From NCBI RefSeq assembly GCF_050948215.1, contig NC_135158.1, positions 10,215,822 to 10,279,821 on the forward strand: 64,000 bases of DNA, in the 5' to 3' direction. Of the stretch, positions 13,001-25,000 are shown in pieces. Every line of letters starts with the position of its first letter. Position 1 is the first letter of the stretch. The position numbers were made by a program, and so were the translations under genes. The DNA comes from Halictus rubicundus (lineage: Eukaryota; Arthropoda; Insecta; Hymenoptera; Halictidae). The notes beneath the pieces were generated by a model. It was not told the origin of the DNA and did no database searches. It saw nothing but the letters and a program-made list of their open reading frames with translations.

Positions 13001-16000
13001 ACTGTATAGGAATGTTTTTAAACTGTTTTTCTATTTTTCACTGTCTCTTCTTACTAAAATTATTTAGAACCGACCGGTTTTTATGTACAGTTTTTTTTTA
13101 AGAATTTTACAGAGATTACCTGTAGTTTCTAGCACTTTTATATTTCGTAGAAAATATTCTCAGGATACGAATATCAATTAAGAACGAACTGTATTAAGAT
13201 TTTACATTTAGAGTTCCTCTGCATCCGGATACATAAACAGATTAAATTTCGACTCTCGCATCGTTGAAATCTATTGACAAGGAAACATCAGTGAACATAC
13301 CCTTATCAATAGGCGCATGGTACACAGACATCTACAGAGCTTTCGGGCAATATGTACTGTATACACAACATTAGCTGTATCTGCAATCCTATTTCCATTA
13401 CCGAAAATTGACCTCGACATTAACAACGAGATAACATCTCATAATATCCGTTTACAACGAGTCCTGTCGTACCAAATTAAACGGATGAGTATAATAAAAA
13501 TTGCCTTGACCCATTAGAATTACCTAGTACGGTAATAGTAATTTATTTTAATTGTCTTGGAACATCTTATGAACTGAAGATTATTGCATTTTATTAAAAG
13601 CGGGATATGAATCTTTATTCCCTCATTTTTTATTATTCTATTTGAACTTTTTCCTTGCGTTCGTGACAAATTTTATTAACAGTTCATTAAAAGAACGGTA
13701 GAGAAATTTATTCTTTCATTTTTTACCATTTCATTAATCTCTCTTGCAAATCTTGATCTATTGATCTACGAGAAAAACCGATACAGAGAAATAGAAAGTG
13801 GAGTGATCGACGAAGCGAAAATCGGTGCGTTAAGTTCGAAGTCTCGTCGTGGTAGTCGCTGCCGCTTCTTTTGGAAGCGAGCGAACATAATCGAATGCGG
13901 GCAAAGTGGCACTAAAGGTTCCATCAAAATCGAATTTGCGTCGGCGTTCTTCTGCGTCGGAGATTGATGGCAAACTTTAGAGGAGAGCACGTGGGTGTTC
14001 GTCGGACGAACGGTTTCTATAACTTGGTTACGGGAAGCTGCTTCCGCCGTATGCGGCAAGTGTTTAGGCGTAGGTACACACACACTACGCATCGGTATCT
14101 ATTTCACTCGTGACGAGCACGAAACCGTACAACGTATTCGGATTTCACCGGCAATAAAAAGATCCATGCAAATCGCGGAACGACATTCAATTACCCCTTC
14201 ATTACAATACCTCGGCGTCTACGGTTCCGCTGGTTTCTATCGGGGAACGTTCAACTTAATACTCCATTTCCGGAGTGTGTAAATTCGTTGACGCGAGCAC
14301 AATGAAGCCGAAAGCGAAACGCGCCGATAGATATTTTCCAGTAAATTATTTTGCAAGCGATCCCGTGGACTGCAGATCTTTATGCCAGATCAGAATAGTT
14401 TTTTTTTTTAAGAAGGCAAATGGCGTGTTTAACACTAGGTTTACGCAGCACTAAACGTGACTATTTTACATTACGTTATAAAAATAACATGAATGTATCT
14501 ATCAAAATTTGTAGCCACTTTTTCAAATGATATATGTCCGAAGAAATCAATTTGTTAAATAATTCCTCATGGACGCATCTTTACAATCTCAATACTCGTA
14601 AATTAAAGATGTTAGAATCCGTCATTTTGACGGGTCCCGTAAATCTAGTGTTAAGTGAGAAGAAGCTTGAGAGAAAGTAAAACATTAATGATAGCATTGT
14701 TTTCTGCTCGTATTATTTAAAGATATTAAACGCGCATATAATTTTTAAAGAGTTTCGTTACTGCGGCACCCAAGGTGAAAATTATTTAAAATTGCACTCG
14801 AATTGTTTGTTTCACTGCGTTTCCACCGTCTGGGAATGCCATAAATGTATAAAATTCACAGGCTGGTGATAATATAAAATTCTAATGCACTCAGGATGAC
14901 GTAAAACGCGAAATTACGCTATAACTCCGCGCGGACCCGGTATCCACCTCGCTCGTCGATAAAACTATCCGAGACTTAGGTCTGGGTTAGGGTAATCTTG
15001 CTCGGAACACGAAGAGGTTAAAAATAGGAAAAGATTAATTTTTTCTCGAACACTAACTCTTTTCGCCTCTCCAGTATTTTTATGTTATTAATATAATTGA
15101 ACAAAATCAGAGAAATGCAAACTAAAATATGGAGTTGATTTTTCGTTCAAAAACCAATCACGAGTAAATTATTTTACGCGAATTTGAAAAATTTTGCCAG
15201 GTCCAACTTTCTTTTAAAACTTTTCTATTTCAAAATGCAGGCTGCGTCGCGAACAATAGTGATTGCTGTCGGCCGAACGACAACGTTATATCAATGCCTG
15301 GCTGGTCAAGCTATAGTGCTCTCCTAAGACAATAATAACGAAACCGCGGAACGATAGAACGTCCTCATGCCTGACACGAATCGCATGAAATTACACGGTA
15401 ATCTCGATTGGAGGAAATGATCTTATCGGGGCGTGTATGCAGATTGTGCAACGTGCAGCGAACGCGTGACGTTTCCGGAAACTCTGGTAGTACCCTAAAG
15501 GCGTTCTGTTATGTTCTGTTCTGTTCTGTTCTGTTCTGTTCTCGGTGGTGCACGCGAATCGCGAGTGTACGGATGATCGGGTTCGGTAAAAACCTGCGGC
15601 GGCAGTCGCAAAAGGGAAATCACAGAGCTCGAATGATAAAATCGGCGCAGCATACGACGCCTGGAACACGACTCCAGTTATTTCATGCACAGTGTCTCAC
15701 GAATCTGTTCGCGGAAAGCTAACATGTATATTCGGTCGATCAAGTTGCATTCGAAGTCTCCGTACACATACAAACACGTACCGAACAAGCATTTTGAACA
15801 CTGAATTTCCGATTCTGGAAAAATTCTGAGAGAAAAGTAGTTTCGTTAAAAGGGCCCACGATCGTACATACATCGGGCATACACACTCTAATTATTTGGG
15901 TTACATTGTTCGTTTAAACGGTGGAAACGCATGACATTTAGAATTTTTGTGTTATGAGACTTCACGAATGCAGAATAATGAATTTGCAATCGATTTCGCG

Positions 16001-19000
16001 GCACGCAGAAATTAACTGATAATTATATTTACGAATGTAATATCAAAGGCACATGGATACTGGCCACGTGCTCCGCATAGCGGCGCAAAGGGCCAATGAT
16101 TTACACAGCGCCGCAGGAATGTTGCAATTTAACGGTGGTGCTTAAACGCGAATGCTAAGGATGCATGACCACTTTGACGAACGACATAGTAACTATGGTA
16201 ACTGTCGACTACACGTAGGTTATAAGACACGCCTACTGTCTCGTTCATTTATTGCTGGCTAATCCGCCGGATTCTCGAAACACCTTTTACACTGTCACGT
16301 GCGACGCGATGGAAAATGTGTTGAATGACAGCGTGATTGTACATGGTCCGATGGTTATGGCACGGCGGGGAGAAAGAAGTGATAAAACTAATAGGAGGGT
16401 ACGAAACAACGTCGCACTGACAATGAGACAGGGCGAATATATTTTCAGCGGAGCATAAATTAATGCGCAAACAACGTAACTTGTCATTATCATTTTCAGT
16501 ATTATTGTCCGCTGCATTTTCTCTTGGGATTACCGAATCGTGTTTTGGCATTTTTTTTTATTTTTGTTGTTGTTAGAAATTGCTTTTATGGCACTGATGC
16601 CGTTGCAGAGAAACGTCAAAAAATATATCCAGTTTTTACAATAACAGTACATAGATATTTTATATAAAAATATTTTTTGAACGATAGTATTTTTAACGAT
16701 CGTTCCGCACTAATGGTGACTGCAAACTTACTCTACACAGCCGTGAACATTAAAATATCAGTTCGAATATGGACTCTCGATATTGTTTGAGTGTACGACA
16801 TTATCTTCTGCATGAAATTCGCGTGTAAACCGTCCGGCCTGCATACTAACTCTGCGCGTTCATTGTTTTATCGATAGCGATTGTTGCATTTTACAAAAGT
16901 GGAATATTCACAGCAATCCTGCCGACCGGTGTACTATTGTAAACATCGAGAGAGGTAGAATTCATTTCCAACATTTTTCATGGTTTCCATTGAAAAAAGC
17001 GACTATTTGAATCCCGACTGAAGTATACAATATCAACGCAGATAATTCATCAGAAAGAACAAATTCGCAAATGATCGATCAACAATTTTATCAAGAGCTG
17101 TTCCAAGCAACAATTACGACAAAATATAAAGTCTTTTTTACTTAAGATTTACTATCAGTTTTTTAAACAGCCACAAAATTAACAATCTATTTTCAATTTT
17201 GTATACCAACTTCACCGAATTAAACAAGAAAGCAGGTATAAATTTTGTAGAGCATGTGTAAATAATTGCCGTAGCTGACCACGTATGTAGCTGTGGCAAA
17301 TAGATGCAGCCTTACCCGCAGGGGCGTGGCTTCGCGCTCGCAGGGGCGTGGCTTGGTGCCCGCAATTCTGTGTATGCCCGGGGCAAGAAAATCGCTGCCC
17401 GCACGGGCAGACGCTGACCAGCTCTGATCTAGAGATAGCAAATGGCTGAAATTTCGCCGTAAGGAACGTATTAACAAAAGGAATATATTTATCACTCAGT
17501 GACCGCGGAGTATTGTTCCCACTTACGACTAGTGCCGAGCATAATAATGCACGCGTTAAAAGTTCTCGTTTCCGACGAGTTGGAGAAGGTTGTCGTGCAA
17601 CAGTGTAACTTTGCGTGAATCGACATTTAAAGTTTCAACGAAATAATGAACAAGACGAAACGAAAGAAGTGGAAAATCGGATAGAACCGAACGGAACAGT
17701 GTCGACCACGAACTACAATGGGTGTTTTTAATCCAGTGAAAGTGCTCCTGGTCGTAGCCTTAATGCGATCAGAAACTGGCGATGTTGACGCCGTTTCACC
17801 GGTAAGTGAACACGCGGTATGTTGCTCGCGTAAGGATTGCACGCGACAGAATTTTTTACCAGGGACATTGATAGTGTACGATATACATACACGTATATAC
17901 ATACATCGATCGAGTTGTGTCGAACATTTATCAATTCGGGTCAGGTATTACATAAGCTTCTTCCATTAATGTCTCCATCAATCAAGCTGCAACGGATCGT
18001 GTGGCACGTGTTATTGGATTTCATCTAATACATCCGATCCTCGCATCAAATGTGCATATATTTATATGTTTACACTGGTAAATGATCCTTGTCTACCGGA
18101 GAATAGAATCAGCAATGTGTGACATACAGTGAATTCTCGATATATGTTAACAACACGGGTCTTGCCAGCGTCGTGTATCGTCCAGGAGACATACCCGAGC
18201 CGTGTTATGTTTACACGAGGGCATACCCCGCGGTAGTGGGGATAATTCCGTGACGTTTATCGTCCAGGCCTTGACGACATATATAGAGAAATCACTGTAT
18301 GCACATAATAAAATCTATTTTTGTTTTCATTGTTTTCATCCTGTCGAACGATCGACAATTTATACGATTTTTATAGAATTTGAAGTAACAAAAGTATTTA
18401 AATAAAAGAAAGTACAATGAGAAGTTTTACCAAAAGTCGCGGATACTGTGCACGCACTAAAATCTCCACTCTAGTAGCGGTACTAGTTCATACTCACCCC
18501 GGTATCGTAGCACTTTCCGAAATGAAATAGAAAGAAAGTAATTTTCGCAGGCTAGTGAATCGTTGTTGCACTTCGAATCCATGATCAATGCGTATGGAAA
18601 GATTGAAGCGAAGGTACTGGTTGCAACAGCTGCTGGTACAGGTGTGGCTCATTTGAATTTTACGCGGAACAGATGGTCCATTTCTTCTTGGAGGCATTGT
18701 CCGTCGTTCGGAGAAGCGCATTGGTTTTCTAATATAAACGCCACATTTCTGTTACTCGAACGCTGTAATTTATACGCACGTCATTTCCAAAAATTGCATA
18801 CCTACCTTTAGCTCCGAACGTTACAATTTGTCAAGCAAAATACCTCCACCATTATGACCAATAATATTTGACGGCTCACAGTTCGTAAACGCCAATAAAC
18901 TAAATTTACTCGCACAGCAAATCATACAATTGCGTTTAAACGCGACGTTCGTTGTATTTTGAAATGATGTATTGTATATTAAATACACAAATCATTCCTG

Positions 19001-22000
19001 CATTGGCAACAAAGAGCACCGATAACTTTGATTCTCGCGTTTACCTTAATTCCACCGTTTCTTTGCCGAAAGTACAATGAAACCAATCGGTCCGCGAAAC
19101 AGATACAGTCACATAGTCCCCCGAAGGACTTGAAAGTTTATTTCATCGGCTTGTAATGAATTCGTGTAATTAACAGAACTCGTATGAAACTGCAATACGC
19201 TTAAAATTCCCAGCCGTAGAACAGGCACGCAACAATAGTAACTGCAGATGTTGCTTTCCAAGTTGGTCGCTTTATATGCAATTCGAATTGCCTCGTACGT
19301 TCCTATCGCCATATACGCGCGCGTCGGTAATCGTTGCGCGTTCATGTTTACCTAAAAGTTTCAGTTTTATCGCGGTCGGAGAAGTTCGTCACGTAAACCA
19401 GCCGCTGGGCTGGGAATTGGCGCACATCTCCGCGCGAGTTTTCACATATAGGAAAACGACCAGCGTCGCAAATGAGATCGTAAACACGAGAATGCGATCG
19501 AAAAGAAACCGGACTGTGTCAGTCTCCTTGAAACAGTATTGAATAAAATGGTATAGCCGGATAAGGGGATGAAACGTGCCCCTAAACCGAATTGATCTTT
19601 CCTCACACCGTTCGATAGGACATCCAAAGAAAACCCTCGGTGGCAAGTTTCAAGTCGGTACCCCTACCGCAAGGGTAGTTACAGGGTGAGCACGGTTTAC
19701 TGCATTATGCTCCATTTCTTCTGTTTTGCTTGGCGAAAAATTACGAAAAAATTCATGAACATCCTACCCGATAGCATACACGACTGTGATTTTTTTCCGA
19801 ATTTTCGGCTAGTCGGTACCCCTAGCGCAAGGGTGGTTAGAGGTTTAGTACGGTTTACTGCATTATGCTCCATTTCTTCTGTTTTGCTTGGCGAAAAATT
19901 ACGAAAAAATCCATGAACATTCTACCGGATAGCATACACGACTGTGATTTTTTCCCGAATTTTCGACCGCGAAATCGATTTTTAAAAAATTCCGGAAGCT
20001 ATTGCTGATTTTATATTGGAATTCTCGGATGGTGAAGTTTATATTGTAGTGGAATCTTATTATTTTTAAAAATCGATTTTGCAGAGAAGTGTGGAGAAAT
20101 TATTAGAGGGAGTCTGGGTTCGTTTTGATAACACCTCGTAAAACCGCGAATAAGAACGCGCTAAGCCGCGCCGTCGTGAATGAAAACGGAATAACGAAAT
20201 CGCCGACGTCGTTTCTCCCGGGTCTCAATGAATCAATCGAAATTGCATCGTAGATACACACGGTAAACGAGCCACACCCGTTATTACGAAACAGGAGAAA
20301 GAAGAAAGAATAGAGGGCAACGTGAAAAGAGAGAGGTTCCACCGAAGTGGTAACGACGTTGGTACTGGGTCACGATGGCTTCGTGTACCGTTCGTAACCG
20401 CGTCAAAAACGCTAGAATTTTCTCTTCTCCTCTTTCATCCTACCACTTCATATCGTAATATTGCCATGGCGGGCTCAGGATGCGTTAAATTTGACGGAGA
20501 TACTATTGTTAAGCTCTCAGGAAAGAAAATAGAAACCTCTTTTCGTAGATGGAGAATTTCGTATTGCAATAAATTGCTCCAAATGCAGGATAATTTAAAT
20601 ATCGGATTGTCCTACAAGTTCTTTTTGTTAATTTTTTATCACATTCTAAGTTTTCGCTCATTTATTAAGAAAATTATGTTTCCTTTCTAGAACGAATTCT
20701 AAGGAAGCTGTAGAAGTGCAGAATAGTGCACTTCTATGGCTTTTACTACAAAAATTAATAAATTTTTTGTAGAACCAGGGAACATAAACGAAAAAGAATT
20801 TATGTGTCTATAATCTTTATTATTTTACAAACATTTTCAATTTTTCGAGAAAGTAGGAAACTATTGATCGTACGTGATATCTTTATTATTACTTAGTGTG
20901 TCAATTAAGTTCTCGCTCCATCTGACGAAAACATATATCAAACAATATATGTATAATGCGTACATGAATAATATTTCGTTTCAGGATCGTGCCAGGAACC
21001 TAGCGGACCGATTCACATCCACGACTACGTTAACAGTAAATATCAGAGACGATGATGATCAGGATCCCTCCTTCATATACCAAGGTTGTATGCTTCTGGA
21101 TGGGTCTTGCATCAACCCGGAATATTCAGCTTCGGTAATTAGATTTATTTATTGAATAAGAAAACCTTCAACTTCTACTTTCTAAAGTATTTATAGAAAT
21201 TATTTTCCTACAGAATTTTTTACTGACTTTTAATTAAGTATTGATGCCTTATGATATTCTTCATTTTTGCTTCAGAAAGAAGCTGTTAAAATATTGATAA
21301 ATCAAATAATGTAACCTAACCTTGAAATCTTGCATCCTGCAACTTGTTCGTGTACGCACTAACAAATTGTATCGGATTCATGAAACACGAAATGTAAACA
21401 CTGTGTTTACCGTATACAATGAACCTATACGAGCCATCTATAATCATCCATGCAATTACATTGATTGATCACTCACGTGTTTATTGGATCGAGATCGTCC
21501 CAATAGCTCCACCATTGTCTCGCAGTACTAAAGTATAAAATCATGGAAATTCAATCAATTGCATATTGAACAATCCTTAACTTTGACGTGAAAATATTAT
21601 TTCATTATCGATTTGTATTATGGAATTTCTAAAAATTCTGTCCAAAAACTACAGAAATAATTTTGCATATTTATCGCGTATATATAAATGCACAGCTACG
21701 AATCATTCCACGTCCCTAATTACATTCCAACGTTATCTCAACGCGAACTGAGAAGCATCAAGCACAAACACAGGGAAGGATAAAGATTTTCATTTTGAGG
21801 CATGACATTATTCTCTAATATAATTAATTTAATTTCAGACGTTCGTTTCTAAAGAGAGAAACATACATTTTCATTCGCGGTATTAAGGATTTTATTACGC
21901 TCGTAAATTGTATGTACGCAGTGGTAAACTTTATTAGAGTCTTCATTTTATTGCATCCTAGATATTAGGAAGTGCAGTAAACGCATAAACATTGCCAGCA

Positions 22001-25000
22001 CCGCGAACAACAAAATCACCCGTCCGCAATACGCAACCTATTTCTTATTGTCGCTCTTAAATCTTATGCGACACGATTCTAAGCCATCGTCCAACCGGTT
22101 CTCAGTCCAACGCGACTCTATTCTTTTTTCTTCTGTTCAGGTATCGAGCGGAGTGTTATCCGGGATACTTAATATATCGCCGGAGAAAATACAAGCTGTT
22201 GATATGGACAGCATCAACGCGCCCATTCATTACTCGTTCCTGAGTGGCAGTCCAACGAATTACCGCGACTTCTTCGAAATCAACCCCAACACCGGCGCGG
22301 TGAAGCAAATTAAGGCGGTGGACACCACCGTTACCAAGAAGTTCGACATCATTATCAAGGTGAGCCTGAAAAAGCAGAAATTCAAATTCCGAACTCGTCC
22401 GACGACCGTAGGAAATTATTTCAAACGACCAATAGATTTATTTAACACTAGATTTACCGGCTATTTAAGTATATCTATTTCTACCAAGACCAGTCAGAAT
22501 GACTGGTTACCTGGCTGCTTCACTAGCGCGAGTAGGTATTGTCAGTGATAGCCAGTGCAAATGCAATCGGGACTGCGAAACCCTTGACCATATAATATGG
22601 CAATGCGAATTGTATAATCCACAAAGACGCAAGTTAACAAAGGCCCTACTTAGTATGGGCCTACAACTACCTCTTAATGTAGACACACTTATAGCGAAGC
22701 CAAATATTGAAGCTTGTCTTTATATTCATTCCTTTTTCAAAAATTGCAGTCTACATATTTAGTATTAACGGACATTGTTATCGTATTCAATTGTATTATT
22801 ATTGTACTCTTCTTGTTCTATCACTGTATTCTATATTATTGTACCCACTTATATTATTATTCCTGTAAAGCAGAATAAACCCAGAAGGGTTTCAAATGCT
22901 AAATTAGAAAAAAAAAGAATGACTGGTCTTTAGAAAAAATGCTTAGTGGTGTTTCCAGTCTTTATTTACTTTTAAAAAATGACAAGAAAAGTTGAATAAT
23001 ATTAATTGTAATACAAAAATAGATTTATAGACATTATCAATTAATCAAAAGCTTAATTGTTTGTAGTTCATCGGTCACAATTTTTACATATGTAGATTTT
23101 GCTCGGTGTACACTTTCCGCATACACTTTTTTTTGCATATATTGCAAACAGTTGTGGTCTTATTATTATTGCAATATCCTATTTGACACCATTTACGTAC
23201 AGGAACGGTGCCACTTGAACTTGGCATATTAGTTTCTTGTGGTTTTCCCCTTGAAGTCTGATATTCAGAAGCAAGTTCTTCAGCTAGACGAAACAAAAAG
23301 TCTTTCCTTGATATATTTTCACCTGTCGTGTTTTTATACAATATCCAGCAATTTATTCCAGCTGAATCTAAAACATTGAAAAAAACTTGAAGTGGCCACC
23401 TTCTGGAACCTGATTTGACAGTGTACTTTCGTACCATTTGGTCAGTGACATCGACGCCAAATTTGGTGTTGTTGTAAAAAGACACAGTTTCGGGTGATCT
23501 CTTGTTAGTTTTATCAATTTTTACGTGTTTGTGTTTTGTACCTAGTACAAGTACCTTCTTATTCGGTTTACTCTTGTAAACTGTAAGTGTACATCCACTT
23601 GATTCGTACAGCAACGTTGAGAAACGGGCCATGCTATCTTCCTTCTATTTGCAAGATTTCGGGAGTTCCCTCTTGTTTGCACGTATTGTTCCAAGCAACG
23701 AAGTATTTTTGGATAGTAATTTTAACGCCAGAGAAAAACTGGTGAAGAAATTGTCCGTTGTTATTGTTCTACGTCAGGGTCCCACTAAAGAAGTGGGGGT
23801 GAAGTCACCCGAACGACACCTTCCACTGGCAAGGGCGGATTTTCCCAGGAATCAGCAGAGATGTTCCTAGGGTCTGAGGAACACTTGATAGGGCCAGTGC
23901 TAGAAATTTACGAGCCACAACTCAATCAACTCGCCCAAAAGCGAGTCGACCGAGCACGGCCAAGACACTCAAAAACCCCGAGTATCGAGTTCGCACTTAC
24001 AGATAGCCAAGTGTCCGGGACCCAAGGAGAACCTTACGTGCGGCCCAAAACCCTGAGTAAATATACAATTCCAAGGGCTGCTGGCGTACTGCGTCAGAAT
24101 CATGATTTTCCCGGAATCATATATTCTGTCCCGAAAAAACATTGCAGTACTTATCAATTGTTGTAGCTGCCCCAATGTCGTTTCATCACATAGAAACATG
24201 CACCAGTCATTTTGACTGGTACTGGTATAAGTGTCAATAACAAAAAATATATTTGTTGCGAACACATATAAAATAATATAAAGTTCATAAAACTGATTCT
24301 TTAGTTACGGCTACAAAAGTCATGATATCATTTCGGAAAGAAAATGTGCCATGCAGTAGGAATTTTGAATTGAAATTGCAAAACCAGTCATTTTGATCTA
24401 GTGTTAAACGCGTATCGTGTATAAATAAAAATTAGTTGGCAACTCGACGCGATCCAAGCCAGATACCCAACCCGATCAAGATGAGTTTCCAATCGCACGC
24501 GAAGAGTGTGTTTAACAGTTTGTCTTCTTCTTTTTTTTTTCACGGAAGGCCGTCGAAGTATCCGAAGCGAAGCGATCGGCGACAGCTAAATTGACTATTA
24601 CCGTGAAGCCAGTCGACAGCAATCCTCCAATTATAACGGCATCGAACATCGAGGGTTTCGTTGATGAAAACGCGCCGATCGGAACAAAGGTGATCGATAA
24701 AAATGCGGAGCCCATAGTGCTCACCGTTTCAGACGCTGATTTGGTAAGTGTAATCTTTAAACTTGATCTTCTCCCGTTCGCCGAACCGTGAACGCGATAC
24801 GAATCGGCCGTTCAATTCGCCCCATTGTTAGGGAATGACGTTCCTCTTTAGCCGTTGCACAGATCCCGTTGCGAGAACCCGAGAAATTAGAAAAATTAGC
24901 ATGCACGCGTTTCGCGATAGTTTGTTGCATATTTGAGTCGTCCTAGTCTTGTACCTGCGAAATATTCATGCATAAATAGGTTTTATAAAAGAAACGCAAT

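Larger units (their letters stand above)
4056..20984 (+). other. Very large Cad99C intron (16.9 kb)
   Basis: No exon of the main transcript was found between EC2's first and second exon. The intron carries a near-palindromic element (4324-4512), a hAT relic, a mariner relic, a LINE fragment, a TTAA MITE, a TA-flanked MITE, a 158-bp tandem duplication and a candidate alternative first exon (17718-17801). A GC-richer block at about 11350-12000 has no recognisable product. Other stretches (about 4520-6300, 8600-11300, 13000-14400, 14700-17250, 20000-20980) show only short, unconvincing open frames. Confidence 0.8.
22446..24403 (-). mobile_element. piggyBac-like element, degraded, with nested insertion
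   Basis: Bounded by TTAA on both sides (22442-22445 and 24404-24407). The ends begin CACTAGAT in inverted orientation. Palindromic subterminal motifs of the form accagtcattttgactggt recur inside (near 22489, 24193 and 24385). The interior holds a piggyBac transposase relic on the minus strand (about 23775 to 23084). A LINE fragment is inserted near the left end. About 350 bp of GC-richer DNA (about 23776-24130) inside the element shows no transposase homology and looks like a later replacement or insertion. The element cannot be autonomous. Confidence 0.75.
22360..24548 (+). other. Cad99C intron carrying a piggyBac relic
   Basis: Almost the whole intron is one TTAA-flanked piggyBac-like element (22446-24403) with a LINE fragment nested in it. 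The remainder is ordinary intron with a long T tract just before the acceptor at 24548. Confidence 0.8.
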
